Shown here in pieces: positions 11,367-21,931 of a stretch of 64,000 nt of DNA; positions within the stretch are counted from its first letter, which is position 1, and each line of letters opens with the position of its first letter. Position numbers and translations under genes: made by a program. Origin of the DNA: Fragilariopsis cylindrus CCMP1102 (lineage: Eukaryota; Bacillariophyta; Bacillariophyceae; Bacillariales; Bacillariaceae); assembly GCA_900095095.1 (NCBI GenBank), contig FMBT01000358.1:175361-239360 (forward strand). Reading direction: 5' to 3'. The notes beneath the pieces are model-generated. The model made no database searches, was not told the origin of the DNA, and worked only from the letters and a program-made list of their open reading frames with translations.

Positions 11367-13064
11367 TTATGTGCCTGCGAACCAGGTTGTTATGATAGTT
11401 GTCAGTGAACCAATAAGTAACATCGACAAATCACAAATTCGTGACCATATAGGAAAGTCTAGTCCTCCAGGCCCATCGTAATATCCTTGACGAAGCAACA
11501 ACCAATGTAGACCTGGTGGGACAACGAAGCTGACCATGGAAACTGCGAAACTTCCAGCAAATGCTAAAATTGATACAAAACTAGGAAGCTCTGAGGCAAT
11601 AAGAACAGTACATAACAAGATACAAGTCCGGATGATAATCATTAGTTTCTTTGATTTTGTTTGACCGTCCTCGTTGTTCAATATTTTTCCTTCTATGATT
11701 TCGGCACAGGGAACAATTAGCAATGGAGTGCCTGCCATGGTTGTAATGATCATTGCCAAGCGTGTTGTAGTAGCTAACATCCCATGAGAAGGGATCTCAG
11801 ATAATAGATCTTGTTCGATATTTGGAAAAATATACAAAAAAGACACTCCAATGATGACGTAACATACTCCTACAAGTGACATTGATATCATAGCCACTTT
11901 TTGAAGTTTTTCGGGTTCTGCCATCGACTCTCGGTAGTTGAAGGTAAGTGGGACCACTCCAAAACTAAAAACCACACAACCGAACCATTTTGAAATGCCC
12001 TCGATGCCATTATGTGGAAATAAGCTGAACGGGTTGCTGTTGTTATTTTCGAAACCGTCGCTTTCGCCATTGATAACGACATCGATATCATTACTATTGT
12101 TGTTTTCGTATCCACTGATACCATAAAAAGCAATGACAAGCATTGAAAATCCTAGAATAATGAGACCTAAACGACTCAGTTTCGATAGAGCCGACATATC
12201 ATCAACGATACACAACGGTACCAGAAGAAATCCGAGAATGATCGCATCAATCATTTTCCTTCCTGTAGTGAAAGGTGTTGATTCTGCAAACGTCAGAATG
12301 GCTACTTCAAATGCGATACATATGAAGAGGAGTAGCATAAGCATCATCAAGTCAATAGTCCAAAGTCCAGATTTACCCAGTGCATACCATCCAAGTTTAG
12401 AAAATGAACTGGTTCCGATTGGAGGTGGTAGTCTTTCTCTCATAAGTGTTCTCGACATTATCATATCACTCTTACTATGTCCAAAAACACTAATACTCTG
12501 TCTTGTTAATGTTTTAGGTGTTAATTCGACATCGATATTGTCACTAGGGGAATCAGCTAAACGAACCAAATATTCGAGTGAATCACAAAGTAGTTTCATA
12601 CAATAGACGTTCCAAAGGGGAATCAAAAACATCCCAGAAATGAATAACAATAACCCTCCTTGTTTGCAAGCATATGGAAGAGCTAATATCCCAGTGCCAG
12701 CTTTTTGTTTTGTTTTGTTTTGGTGGGTAGGTAGAGGTAGGTAGTATTCGTATTTGGTGAAAAAGGCAAAGAAAAAATCGAGTAAGCGACGCAAAGGAAC
12801 ATTAGAATAAAACACCAATATTCATGCCTTTCTCAATGCATGCATCAAATAGAAAAACAACGAATGTATTATTTTATCATCTATATTCTTCTTACCAGCA
12901 GTTTTCGACATATTGATACCGACGTTTAATAACGATGCTGTCCCTTTGTGGGCCTCTGGACCAAGTTCTTTTGCAATGGAACTAACGCGTTTCATTTTAC
13001 TTTTATGATATCTTCCATATTTTTGATTGCCAGATACGAGCGGCATAGATTCATGGGGTGACAT
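11367..13064 (-). CDS. Amino acid/auxin permease (AAAP, SLC38-like) transporter
   Basis: A polytopic membrane protein of 500 residues in two exons (12896-13064 and 11367-12700), with a 195-nt GTAAGA...AAAAAG intron. Splicing in phase 1 rebuilds the AAAP signature NMSKTA/AGTGILALPYACKQGG, which supports the junction. About ten hydrophobic segments follow, including LLFISGMFLIPLWNVYC, the WTIDLMMLMLLLFICIAFEV region and VLIASELPSFVSILAFAGS. A helix after GCVVFSFGVVPLTFNYRESM matches the region of TM5-6 in this family. A large hydrophilic loop with ELTPKTLTRQ sits between early helices. Function: proton- or sodium-coupled amino-acid movement at plasma or vacuolar membrane. Substrate is not predictable. 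A TTGAT repeat lies just upstream of the start. Confidence 0.82.
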
Positions 13065-13105
13065 TTTGTTATTTGTCGTCGCCGTCGCTGTTGTACGAAG
13101 TTTTC

Positions 13106-13135
13106 TTGATTTGATTTGATTTGATTTGATTTGAT
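13106..13135. repeat. Six TTGAT pentanucleotide repeats
   Basis: Perfect TTGAT x6, followed by a degenerate GATTG-rich tail to about 13180. It sits 42 bp upstream of the transporter ATG, so on the sense strand the leader would carry ATCAA repeats. Confidence 0.85.
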
Positions 13136-13803
13136 CGATTGATGATTGGTCGATTGTTTGATTGTTTGAATGTTTGATATACTACCTGTTATTTCTTATC
13201 TTCTTTCTCAAAACAAAAAACTGTCAGTGAGAATTCCCATAGTATTGCTATTCGATTGCTAGTAAATTTTTGTGTGTATGGTCTGCTTTTTTGTCTTCAT
13301 GCATTAATTGGATACTCCCATCAGCAATAATAGAACTAGATATTAATTGTTCGATTGATCATACGGCAGATAGAACGAATACGAAAGTGAAAGAAGGGGT
13401 AAGTTAGTGCGCAGATTGATGTTCCGATCGAGTACTTCTTAATTTTTCGAGATTCGTATGAAAACTTCTTAAAAACAAAACCATCAGTGTAGAAAATCAA
13501 AACATCTTCGTGAACTGGGAAGCGCAATGTGGTAATACGCGCACGCGAAAGTCGCGCTGTAGCGCGTTTTTGTTAAGTAGAAAAGCTATGTTTTGAGTGA
13601 GCATGATTGAATATTGATTGAATGAATCAATCGTAGGCTGTTAGAAAAAATATTATCATCGGTAATCAAATTTAAAATTCTTTTTCTGTTGGCTTGTTGG
13701 GTTTTCATTTTATCTTCGATCTTCGATTCTCACAAAGCACAAAGCAAACTTCGTCATCTCAAGTCAACAAATAAGCAACAACATCCTCCACAAAAAGGGC
13801 AAA
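13136..13803. promoter_or_regulatory. Divergent promoter region, transporter (-) and CRAL-TRIO gene (+)
   Basis: About 670 bp between two divergent starts. A CG-rich patch (GCGCACGCG...GTCGCGCTGTAGCGCG, about 13538-13565) contrasts with the AT-rich surroundings. There is no convincing ORF. Confidence 0.35.
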
Positions 13804-15444
13804 ATGACAAATCTGAAGGATGAAGCGGTCCATCTTCGTCGTCGATGTGTTCTTGAATCTTCGTCGTCATCGTCGTCGTCGTCGTCATCCGTCGCTACTA
13901 CTGGTAGAGTGAGAGTAGTACCAACAATCAGCAAGACTGTGTCGTCTATCAAACCCTTTTTACTTGGATTCGTCGTTGCGGTGATACTTATTGGGTTCGC
14001 GACATTAACGTCGATTTACACTTTTTGCAATGGATATAATACTGCTCCTCTATTACCGTCGCCCATGAATAATGATGGCAATGCAGTATCTACGTCTGTT
14101 TGTAAATTAAAGGAAGAAAAAGAAGAGAGAAAAGAGTATGGAACGAGTAGTCGTCTACAGAGGAGGTGGTGGCGTAAGCTGTTTTCAAAAAAGAAGAAAA
14201 AGGTACATCCAGTAGTTTGTGATGAGACAGTCCTACCACAGCTCCAGTTAGATCAACAGAGTTGTGTTTGTCACCTAATCTGGGAATCATTTGGATATGA
14301 TACCGATTTTGGTGTTATTGATACAGGAGGAGCAAATACTTTTTTAGAATCCGAGATACAACAGCAGCAGCCTCATACTTCATTGCAATTCCCATCGGCA
14401 TTCACAGAAGAAAGTATCCAGTTGACAGAACAACAAAAGGATCAAGTCAGACAAATGGCAAAAGACACATTGGAATCGATTCCAGAATTCGAACGACGAA
14501 TATCAGCTGTACCTTGGGGTGGAAAACAACAAAAACATCAGGAGGAAAATTTCGCCACAGTTTCTTCTTATTACGAGTGGTATGCTCACAAGATGACGAA
14601 AAAAGAACGTGGTACAAGTAGTATTAGCGCTCCTCTCGATCAAATTGATGGTGGGAATTTGTTTTCTTCGTATCTCCGTATCATGAAATGGCCGAAAGAT
14701 CTTGATGATGTCAACTTTCCATTCAAACTATGCAGAGCAAAGAAGAAGATCGAAGGTGGAGGATGTGATGCAAGTGCAGCTATCCTACATACGTTGGAAT
14801 TTCGAGAAAGATATAAACCTTGGCTGGTCACTCCTAGTATTAAGAAAGCAAATAGCGAGGGTCTCATTTACCAACGTGGCTTTAGCCCGCCCTATTCAGA
14901 AGATGAAAATGGGAGCCATGCGATTGTTGTCATTCGTCTTTCACGTAGAGTCCCGGCAGATGACAAGGATGGTATATATTTTACTCGTGCAATGATAAGG
15001 GAATTCGACCGAGCTGTTGCGGCTTCATTGCAACGATCCAATGGTAGGGTAGGAAAATTTAATGCTGTAGTAGACGGAAAAGATCTTACCTGGAGTAAGA
15101 TGCCAAGTATTGGGACTGTAAAAGGCATTATCGCAATACTTCAAGACCACTTTGCCGACAGATTGGGTGTTGTGGTGGTGGTCAACGTTGGTGGTCCAAT
15201 ATGCGAAATTCTACTCAAGATTTTCGTTTCACTAATTACCGAGGAAGTGCGTAACAAGATTGTTATGCTTCCACATGATCAAAACGAACAAATGGCAGTA
15301 CTAGAAACTATACTTGGGAAGGAAAATATCCCCATCTGGTTGGGTGGTGTGGATAATTATATATTTCAGGTGGATGAGCATTATGCTAACAATAAAGTTA
15401 GTATTGATGATGAAGCTTTGGATTACTTGGCTACTATGCCTTGA
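13804..15444 (+). CDS. Membrane-anchored CRAL-TRIO (SEC14-like) domain protein
   Basis: 546 residues in a single exon. The N-terminus has a serine run (residues about 19-31) encoded by TCG repeats, then one strong membrane segment (FLLGFVVAVILIGFATLTS, about 52-70) and a basic stretch (KLFSKKKKKVH). The C-terminal ~200 residues match a CRAL-TRIO lipid-binding fold: YQRGFSPPYSEDENGSHAIV, IRLSRRVPADDKDGIYFTRA, FNAVVDGKDLTWSKMPSI, LVVVVNVGGPICEI-type beta strand with the following helix, VRNKIVMLPHD and IPIWLGGVD. The family binds phosphoinositides or other hydrophobic ligands. The anchor places it on an endomembrane or the plasma membrane, with the lipid-binding domain on one face. The fusion of an anchor with CRAL-TRIO differs from soluble SEC14. 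The exact ligand is unknown. Confidence 0.75.
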   Translation: MTNLKDEAVHLRRRCVLESSSSSSSSSSSVATTGRVRVVPTISKTVSSIKPFLLGFVVAVILIGFATLTSIYTFCNGYNTAPLLPSPMNNDGNAVSTSVCKLKEEKEERKEYGTSSRLQRRWWRKLFSKKKKKVHPVVCDETVLPQLQLDQQSCVCHLIWESFGYDTDFGVIDTGGANTFLESEIQQQQPHTSLQFPSAFTEESIQLTEQQKDQVRQMAKDTLESIPEFERRISAVPWGGKQQKHQEENFATVSSYYEWYAHKMTKKERGTSSISAPLDQIDGGNLFSSYLRIMKWPKDLDDVNFPFKLCRAKKKIEGGGCDASAAILHTLEFRERYKPWLVTPSIKKANSEGLIYQRGFSPPYSEDENGSHAIVVIRLSRRVPADDKDGIYFTRAMIREFDRAVAASLQRSNGRVGKFNAVVDGKDLTWSKMPSIGTVKGIIAILQDHFADRLGVVVVVNVGGPICEILLKIFVSLITEEVRNKIVMLPHDQNEQMAVLETILGKENIPIWLGGVDNYIFQVDEHYANNKVSIDDEALDYLATMP

Positions 15445-15921
15445 TATTCCTGATATGATTTGTAGTTGATAATTGCTCAGCTTGTTATCCTCGAAACAAC
15501 GAGTTCGCGATAATCAACACAGCCAGCTTATCTTTCTGTGATCGCGGTAAAAGAAAGAATGAATATCCTTTACTGCAAGCTCCAGCGAGTGTTGTCATTT
15601 CTCGCCAGTGCAATTCGATCCGTATCTTTTACCTGGCTCATTTTTTCTTGGGAATGCCAGCGTGTTCATTCGGCTCGGCTCTGGTGATGAGTTATCTGCT
15701 TTCAGAGACTGCGAAGAGCTTTTTTCCATTGCTTGTATGTGGCTTGTCGCTTTGGAGATCCATCAGGGAAAGCCAGCAAGTTAAAAAAGTTATGTAGAAA
15801 CAATAAAATTATACCGATCCTATTATTGGCACAGAACATATAAAGTCACGTTTTAAAGGCAATAAGATTAAGGGATAAAGAGATGGATAATCTATTTAAT
15901 CGATTTTTAATTAGAATGTAT
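15445..15921. other. Intergenic sequence between convergent genes
   Basis: About 480 bp without a supported frame. It probably consists of two 3' untranslated regions. No repeat was recognised. Confidence 0.5.
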
Positions 15922-17631
15922 TCAGTGCACGTTGGGTGCTGCACCATTCTCACTAAGTAAGCTTATATTATCTTCATCTTTCATTTCATCTAGTAACGAA
16001 TTGACTTGAAAAGTTTCATTCTCATCTTCGCGCACAAAGCTATAATACCTATATTCGTCAGCTCCTCCAGGAAACAAATGCTTTCTCTGTTTTCCTGAAT
16101 GATCATAGATCGCCTTGTTTGTCATGATGTGTCTCTTCACGCAGTCGCCATCTAAGCCAGCAAAATGGGCGTACTTCAAGCATGCATCCCCTGATTGTAA
16201 AATTAGAAGAAGGGCGACAATGTTGAATGAGAGATGTAGAGATAGGGAAAGACACAAAGAGGAAGGAAGACAACAAGGGCGGAGAAGTTTAAACGTCGTA
16301 CATTGTAACGGTCCAAGATAATGGGTCTCCTGTATTCTACCAGGTTTGTTGGGTCCACCGCTATTCGCATCATTTTCAGCACTTTCCATTCTTTCATGTA
16401 GGTGGGGAAGATGCCAAGATGTCGAGGAAGAATCACGGACCAGTTGCGACACAATAGCTTCCGCTTGAAGCTCAAAGAAAGGAAAGGGTACCACACTATG
16501 TTGAAGACCAATAAATGCTAAAGAAGGGTACCTTGCATGCCATAGCTGTTCATATAACGGTTTGACTCTTCTTTCACCTGGTACTGCTGAAAAATCCAAG
16601 TTAGAGTGCTCGTTAATGAATGGAAATTGATAATCGTACCCAGTGCATAAAATTATTACATCAACTTTAGGTGTATCATTGCACGTTGAACCAAATGATA
16701 TCCTTGAATTCGAGAGCACTTCAGACGTTCTTGGGACCCAAAAAACATTTCCCTCTGAGATCGGTTCTCCTTCAATTAAGTCAGGACACGTTGTATCCGA
16801 CAAATAGACTTTGTTTGCGTGACGGGAAATTTCTCTTGCTAAATCGGATCCACTAGCTCGGCCTCCAATGCATAGAACGTTTTGGTCCTTGAAGATAAAT
16901 GGATCGTCATATTCAATACTATGGTAAACTTTCCCCTCAAACGTTTCGATGCCAGGAATAGTCGACTTGGCCTTTGCTGCGTAATGGCCATTGCAAACGA
17001 TAACGGAATCGAATATTCCGGAATGTGTTGTTACTTTCTCGCAATTGTTAGATCTGACCGACTCCTCCCACTTTAACTTAATTTGAGGCCAAGATGAAGG
17101 ATCCTTTTCACCTTTCTTTTCCTCGTCCGTAACAATTTCTAATTGTGTCACAGTGGACTTAAACTGAATCAAATCTTCCAAATCCATGGCCTTCGCATAC
17201 CGTGATAAATAATTCTTAACCTCGCCGTGAGTAACAAAACTTTGTGTTTTGCCATCACCACCCCACGGGAATTCACGAAAAGCCATGAGTTCTCGTGGGA
17301 GGTTCGTCTTCAGTCCACGGTACATTGGTCGTGATTTAGAATTTGGTTGGTAGGACCACACTCCGCCCATGTCATCTTTTTCAAGAATTAGTGGTTTGAT
17401 TCCATTTCTTTTTAGAATTCTAGCTGTGACAAGTCCAGCCGCTCCTGAACCAATTACTGCTACCTTCAGTTGGGACGCTGATGCTGCACTACTAGCTGTC
17501 GTCGATGCAAGACTCATCTTACTAAACTGGGATTCGCGCAAAGCTTGATTGATTTTAGTGCTAGTTTCAAAGGAATGGGAAGAATGAAATATCGTCAAAA
17601 TTAGGAGGAAGGGAAAGCGTAAATAGATCAT
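15922..17631 (-). CDS. Flavin-containing monooxygenase with in-frame intron
   Basis: Class B flavoprotein monooxygenase that oxidises soft nucleophiles (N or S) using FAD and NADPH. Motifs in order: a secretory-type leader (YLRFPFLLILTIFHSSHSF), the FAD-binding AVIGSGAAGLVTARIL, the FMO-identifying FEGKVYHSIEYDDP, the NADPH-binding CIGGRASGSD, and LCTGYDYQFPF near the C-terminal third. The whole 1,710 nt is open, but 16191-16301 has GTACGA...TCAG ends and encodes a low-complexity insert (CLSLSLHLSF). Removing these 111 nt joins YLGPLQ to WDACLKYAHFAGL and gives 532 residues, typical for the family. The intron is a multiple of three and stop-free. Retention would add 37 residues. The leader suggests ER or plastid targeting. 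Substrate unknown. Confidence 0.87.
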   Translation of the reverse strand: MIYLRFPFLLILTIFHSSHSFETSTKINQALRESQFSKMSLASTTASSAASASQLKVAVIGSGAAGLVTARILKRNGIKPLILEKDDMGGVWSYQPNSKSRPMYRGLKTNLPRELMAFREFPWGGDGKTQSFVTHGEVKNYLSRYAKAMDLEDLIQFKSTVTQLEIVTDEEKKGEKDPSSWPQIKLKWEESVRSNNCEKVTTHSGIFDSVIVCNGHYAAKAKSTIPGIETFEGKVYHSIEYDDPFIFKDQNVLCIGGRASGSDLAREISRHANKVYLSDTTCPDLIEGEPISEGNVFWVPRTSEVLSNSRISFGSTCNDTPKVDVIILCTGYDYQFPFINEHSNLDFSAVPGERRVKPLYEQLWHARYPSLAFIGLQHSVVPFPFFELQAEAIVSQLVRDSSSTSWHLPHLHERMESAENDANSGGPNKPGRIQETHYLGPLQCTTFKLLRPCCLPSSLCLSLSLHLSFNIVALLLILQSGDACLKYAHFAGLDGDCVKRHIMTNKAIYDHSGKQRKHLFPGGADEYRYYSFVREDENETFQVNSLLDEMKDEDNISLLSENGAAPNVH

Positions 17632-18184
17632 CAGCTTGCATCAGAGCGGGCTGTTATATTAAGACTGATGATTGTCGGCAATCTACTAAGAGATAGCGGG
17701 AATGCAAGGATATCGTTTCTGACGGAAAAGGGACCGCTGTTTAAACGGAAATAAGAAAGGAGTTTTAAGTAGAAGAATGTAAATACGAAAGGAGGGAATA
17801 AGCAGAAAAGAGAACTGCTGACTAAAACGCGAAGATAAACAACGTCGACACAAAGAAAAACAAATTTTTATTCGACGGCAAGACGAGTCACACTTTGGCC
17901 GCCGCCAATCATTTTTCTATTGAAGTTTTTCGGTTTAACAAACTTCTTTTTACAAAAATCGCGCCTCTAAAAATATTTAACTATTCTCTTCAATACGGTA
18001 ATGTATGATACAATTAAAATTTGTTGTTAGGCCTTCCTTGTGAGAATCGAATTGCCAATACAATACTACGACACCGCATTACAACCAGAACAACTTGTAC
18101 AGTAACTTGATAAATTGACCCAGCTAGAAACTCCCCAATTTACGCAACAATAATTAGAACGATAAAAAAGTCGCAATCTGAATC
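17632..18184. promoter_or_regulatory. Bidirectional promoter region, FMO (-) and UTP7 (+)
   Basis: 553 bp between divergent ATGs, including a short GC-rich stretch (TGGCCGCCGCC, about 17897) in an otherwise AT-rich spacer. No canonical element can be named. Confidence 0.4.
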
Positions 18185-19939
18185 ATGACAAACGACGATG
18201 ATCTCGGAACTTTGGGAGTCTCCCGTGGGATGACAGAAAAAGCTGCCAACCAAAGACTCGACGAGCTTCAACAGAAGAAACGTTCGTCATCTGACAAAGC
18301 GGTGATTGCCAAGTACAATGTAGATCGACAACAAAAGGACCGCATTTGTCAAGTAGAAAATGACACTGCTGTAGCAGATAGTCAAATGAACGGATATCAG
18401 AAACGTTCTATACAAAAACGGATGAATCGAAAGGACAAGTCGGTTCGGTCCAAACTCCAAGTTTATAAGACCCGACGATACGAAGCAGCCGTTGCCGCCG
18501 CAGATGCACAAATTATTTTGAATACAGAACAAGCTGGATTTATCGAGGCTGAGCACGAAATGGAGTACACGTCGAGTCTTTCACAGGTAGAACTCAAACG
18601 CAACCACCTCGATGAAAATACCGCTAGACATATTTACGATCTGACTTTGCCATCCGGACCATACGGGTGTAAATTTGATCGTTCGGGTCGATATTCCATA
18701 GTATACGGACAACGAGGACATCTAGCAATAATGGATGCCCATAATCTTAACCTACACACAGAATTCAATGTCCGAGAGCGAGTGCGGGATGCTTGCTTTT
18801 TGCATAATTTCAGCTTATTAGCGGTAGCGCAAACCAACCACGTTTACATCTACGACGATACGGGAGCTGAGGTACACAAATTGAGTGATCATCACGATCC
18901 TATGGCATTAGAATTTTTACCATATCATTGGCTGCTGGCTTCCATAGGTCGGACAGGGCATCTCATATATCAGGATACGTCGACGGGAGGAGTCGTCTCT
19001 CAGCAACGGACGAAGTTGGGACCATGTCGTGTCCTTCGTCAAAATCCTTCAAATGCCGTTATTAATTTGGGACACTCCAATGGTACAGTTACACTATGGT
19101 CACCATCATCCAATCAATATTTAGCCAAAATGCACTGTCACAAGGGTTCACCGATAACGTCTATGGCTGTTGACATTAGTGGAAACTACATGGCTACTGG
19201 CGGTGCCGATAGACAAGTCAAGATATGGGACTTGAGAAAATTTCAATGCACTCATAGTTATTTCAGTATAGCTGGAATACCTACTTCCTTAGATATCTCT
19301 CAGCGCGGTGTTTTGGGTGTAGGCCATGCAGGTCATGCCACTTTATGGTCTCCGGAAGCTTTATTGAAAAAAGTAAAAGAGCCATACATGCGACATTCTG
19401 TTCCGGCTTGTGGTCCTGTCGAAACTCTTCGGTTCCGACCTTTTGAAGATGTTTGTACCATTGGACATGCAAAGGGTGTGGCGTCTATTGTTATTCCTGG
19501 ATCGGGAGAACCGAACTTAGATACGACCGAATACAATTTGAATCCCTTCCAAGACAAAAAACAACGACGCGAGGCGGAAGTGCGGGCTCTCCTTGATAAA
19601 CTGGATCATGGTATGATTACATTAGACCCGAATGCAATTGGGGGTATGGAAGAAAGCACTCCAGAGGTTCGGAACGAACGATTAAGGGATATCCAAGAAG
19701 AGGCAAATGCTCATAAAAAAATAAAAAAACAAGCTACCAAGAAAAGAGGAAAGAGTAAGATTCAAACACAGTTAAGACGGAAGCAACGGAATGTTATCGA
19801 TGAACAAGTTGCTAAGCTAAGAGAAGCAAGGGAGAAAGAAAAGGAGGCAGTAGCTGCTAATTTAGAAGGCAATGTCCCATCATCCTCATCCTCAAAAGTA
19901 TCAACTACAACTCCGACTGCATTAAAGAGATTTTTTTAG
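18185..19939 (+). CDS. UTP7: U3 snoRNP/SSU processome WD40 protein UTP7 (WDR46/BING4)
   Basis: 584 residues, single exon, no frame breaks. It acts in the nucleolar small-subunit processome during 18S rRNA maturation. The N-terminal ~130 residues are basic and helical. WD40 repeats follow from about residue 150 to 400 (YGCKFDRSGRYSIVYGQRGH, HKGSPITSMAVDISGNYMAT, GGADRQVKIWDLRKF). The BING4-specific C-terminal domain is clear: PYMRHSVPACGPVETLRFRP, CTIGHAKGVASIVIPGSGEP, EYNLNPFQDKKQRREAEVR. The tail is Lys/Arg-rich and suits nucleolar retention (KKIKKQATKKRGKSK). Length and order match the family. It shares a divergent promoter with the FMO gene. Confidence 0.95.
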   Translation: MTNDDDLGTLGVSRGMTEKAANQRLDELQQKKRSSSDKAVIAKYNVDRQQKDRICQVENDTAVADSQMNGYQKRSIQKRMNRKDKSVRSKLQVYKTRRYEAAVAAADAQIILNTEQAGFIEAEHEMEYTSSLSQVELKRNHLDENTARHIYDLTLPSGPYGCKFDRSGRYSIVYGQRGHLAIMDAHNLNLHTEFNVRERVRDACFLHNFSLLAVAQTNHVYIYDDTGAEVHKLSDHHDPMALEFLPYHWLLASIGRTGHLIYQDTSTGGVVSQQRTKLGPCRVLRQNPSNAVINLGHSNGTVTLWSPSSNQYLAKMHCHKGSPITSMAVDISGNYMATGGADRQVKIWDLRKFQCTHSYFSIAGIPTSLDISQRGVLGVGHAGHATLWSPEALLKKVKEPYMRHSVPACGPVETLRFRPFEDVCTIGHAKGVASIVIPGSGEPNLDTTEYNLNPFQDKKQRREAEVRALLDKLDHGMITLDPNAIGGMEESTPEVRNERLRDIQEEANAHKKIKKQATKKRGKSKIQTQLRRKQRNVIDEQVAKLREAREKEKEAVAANLEGNVPSSSSSKVSTTTPTALKRFF

Positions 19940-20207
19940 AACCCAGATACATTTTGGGTGTTACAACTTGGCCAAATTAATCTCTCTCGCTATCGTGCCA
20001 GCGCAACGACAGGGGTAATGATTGCAATTGATTATTACTGATGGTTCCATGACTGTATATAAGACAAACTTTCAAAAGACTGTATACTTTACCGCCTATA
20101 ACAGGTTACGGTATTAATCGTATTAATCAAAAAATGCAAACCGCTAGCTATATTAGTAATACACGTACGTAGTGCCTATACATACTCACTTGCTACTGCT
20201 GTACCAG

Positions 20208-20700
20208 TTATGACAGATCTAAGATCTTGACAACTTTTGGCTCTGTTTCAAATGACCGTAGGAGTGACTCGGTTATCAACTTCTTGGCAGCTTTTTTATC
20301 TGTTGCCTCCACCTGAAGGCACATCACAGGATCGTGTAGTGACTTTCGTAGTAGGAAGAACCCTCCATCTTTTCCTGTAGACACACGGATTCCCTCCAAA
20401 TTTTTACGATCCACGGATCATTCTAGCTGCTCGTCGGAATGAGTTTCAATATCAAGTGCCACTAGATCAAAAAGACGAATTACACTTTCCAAGTTTTCAT
20501 CCTTGCCTGTTAATCGAAACTCGACCACTTCGTCCAATTCCTGGAGATTTGAGATAAGATGTAGAAGAGACGCTATTGAATTGGATTCTGTCCGTTGACT
20601 TTCCTGTGCCAATAATCCTAAAAACTTTGGGGCAATGAACGTGCCGTCGTCCAGGAAATCCTTTTCTTTTACTGAGTTCGTTTTTGTTGCTACCGATCGT
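20208..20700 (-). pseudogene. Truncated phosphohexomutase (phosphoglucomutase/phosphomannomutase) relic
   Basis: Only the C-terminal part of an alpha-D-phosphohexomutase is present. It contains the domain III end (KEKDFLDDGTFIAPKFLGLL) and, after a variable stretch, the domain IV phosphate-binding loop and tail (LEGIRVSTGKDGGFFLLRKS, LHDPVMCLQVEATDKKAAKK). The wording LEGIRVS...FFLLRxSLHDPV is closest to the plant/algal plastid branch of the superfamily. An in-frame TGA at 20418-20420 separates the two parts. No catalytic phosphoserine domain (I) or metal-binding domain (II) can be found upstream. The fragment lies downstream of UTP7, tail to tail. It is most simply a dead partial copy. A functional short protein is unlikely. 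Confidence 0.7.
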
Positions 20701-20785
20701 TGGCACGAGCATTGGGGGGATTACATTATGTCTTTCGAAGAAACCAGATTGTTGAAACTTTAGAACAATTTGATTAGCTAATCAA

Positions 20786-20805
20786 TCACGAATGAACATT
20801 CGTGA
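20786..20805. repeat. Short perfect inverted repeat
   Basis: TCACGAATG-AA-CATTCGTGA, nine-base arms with a two-base centre, immediately beyond the upstream end of the phosphohexomutase relic. Confidence 0.5.
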
Positions 20806-21931
20806 ACCGGGATTCAACTTTTTCCAATGCGTTCATTAGGGATTTCAACTTTTTCCAATGTTTCATGGAGATTTAGGAAATGTCTGTGGATATATTGAGC
20901 ATTTGAAAGATTTGGAACCATCTGATCTAGATAATGTATCAGACCCTTGAGTTCCTTGCATGGTAGTAGGACTGTGTCAGTTAGTGTTCTGTAAGAAGTA
21001 TAGGCCAGAACATTTTCAAATGATACTGCTTGTTACTTAGACATGCAAGGCAATGTGTTGATTTCAATCCATTAGATGTGTGCCTTTGTTGCCACAATAA
21101 AGGCAGAGGATCAAGAATTAGAACAATGTCAGATTTCAACATTGACTTGGCTGTTACATTACTGTACCTGAGCTTTGTTCCATCATCCAATCCAAGATTG
21201 GAACCCAAGTAGATTGTTTGTTGTTAAAGCATAGATGGTGGTAGTGGTGGTGGTGGAGGGGGGGGGGGGGGCATCATCATTCTACATAGAATTTATACAT
21301 AGGTTGAGACCGGACTGGCAGCAAGGTGACAAGTGTGACTTAAGTTAGTTGTTTGGTGTGTAATGTTTTGTATCAAAAAAAGGCATACAATGTTCTGCTA
21401 AACAAGACCTAGAGAAAATATGCAGACCAAATTGTTATTGATTACTCATATGATCTTATTGCTGGTGATGATTACTTATGGACCATATTATTCTTCCAAA
21501 TAATGCCAAAATGGGTGGGGTGTGGGAGTCATCATTGTGTTTCATTCATTCGAATGTGGAATGTATCAACAACATCAAAAGCAACAGAGATAATACTAAA
21601 AGGAGCATACTTGCTTCAATTAGACAGGAAGCACAATCAATCCGTTCCATTAAAAATATGATGTGTTCTTGCAATGTAATGAGAAGATACATGGTATTCA
21701 ACAGCAAACGAAAAGCAAAAGCCTTACAGTATTATTTTGTGTTTGTTTGCTTTTGCTTTTGCTTTACCCCCGCGCTCCCACCGCACACCCGCCCTCATGA
21801 ATATTTTTGCCGACCGTGAAGAGTGAAGAAAAAACATTAAATTTGCCCCTCGTACACACGTTATTACGCACGATCAACTTTTTCACACAAAACGTTCTCA
21901 TAACATTGCTTTTGTACAAAGAAGAACCACC
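20806..21931. other. Intergenic region with poly(G) run
   Basis: It contains two near copies of TTCAACTTTTTCCAATG (around 20814 and 20845), a GTGGTG tract running into 14 consecutive G (21258-21271), and AT-rich sequence. A 113-codon frame at 21478-21819 has no recognisable features. The right end is the likely promoter of the gene at 21932. Confidence 0.45.

Noticed and set aside
13106-13180. CRISPR-like repeat array
   Set aside because: Simple pentanucleotide microsatellite without spacers, in a eukaryotic nuclear context.
20418-20420. TGA in the phosphohexomutase fragment as selenocysteine
   Set aside because: The position is in a variable linker, no selenoprotein of this family is known to me, and the catalytic domains are missing, so a dead gene is simpler.
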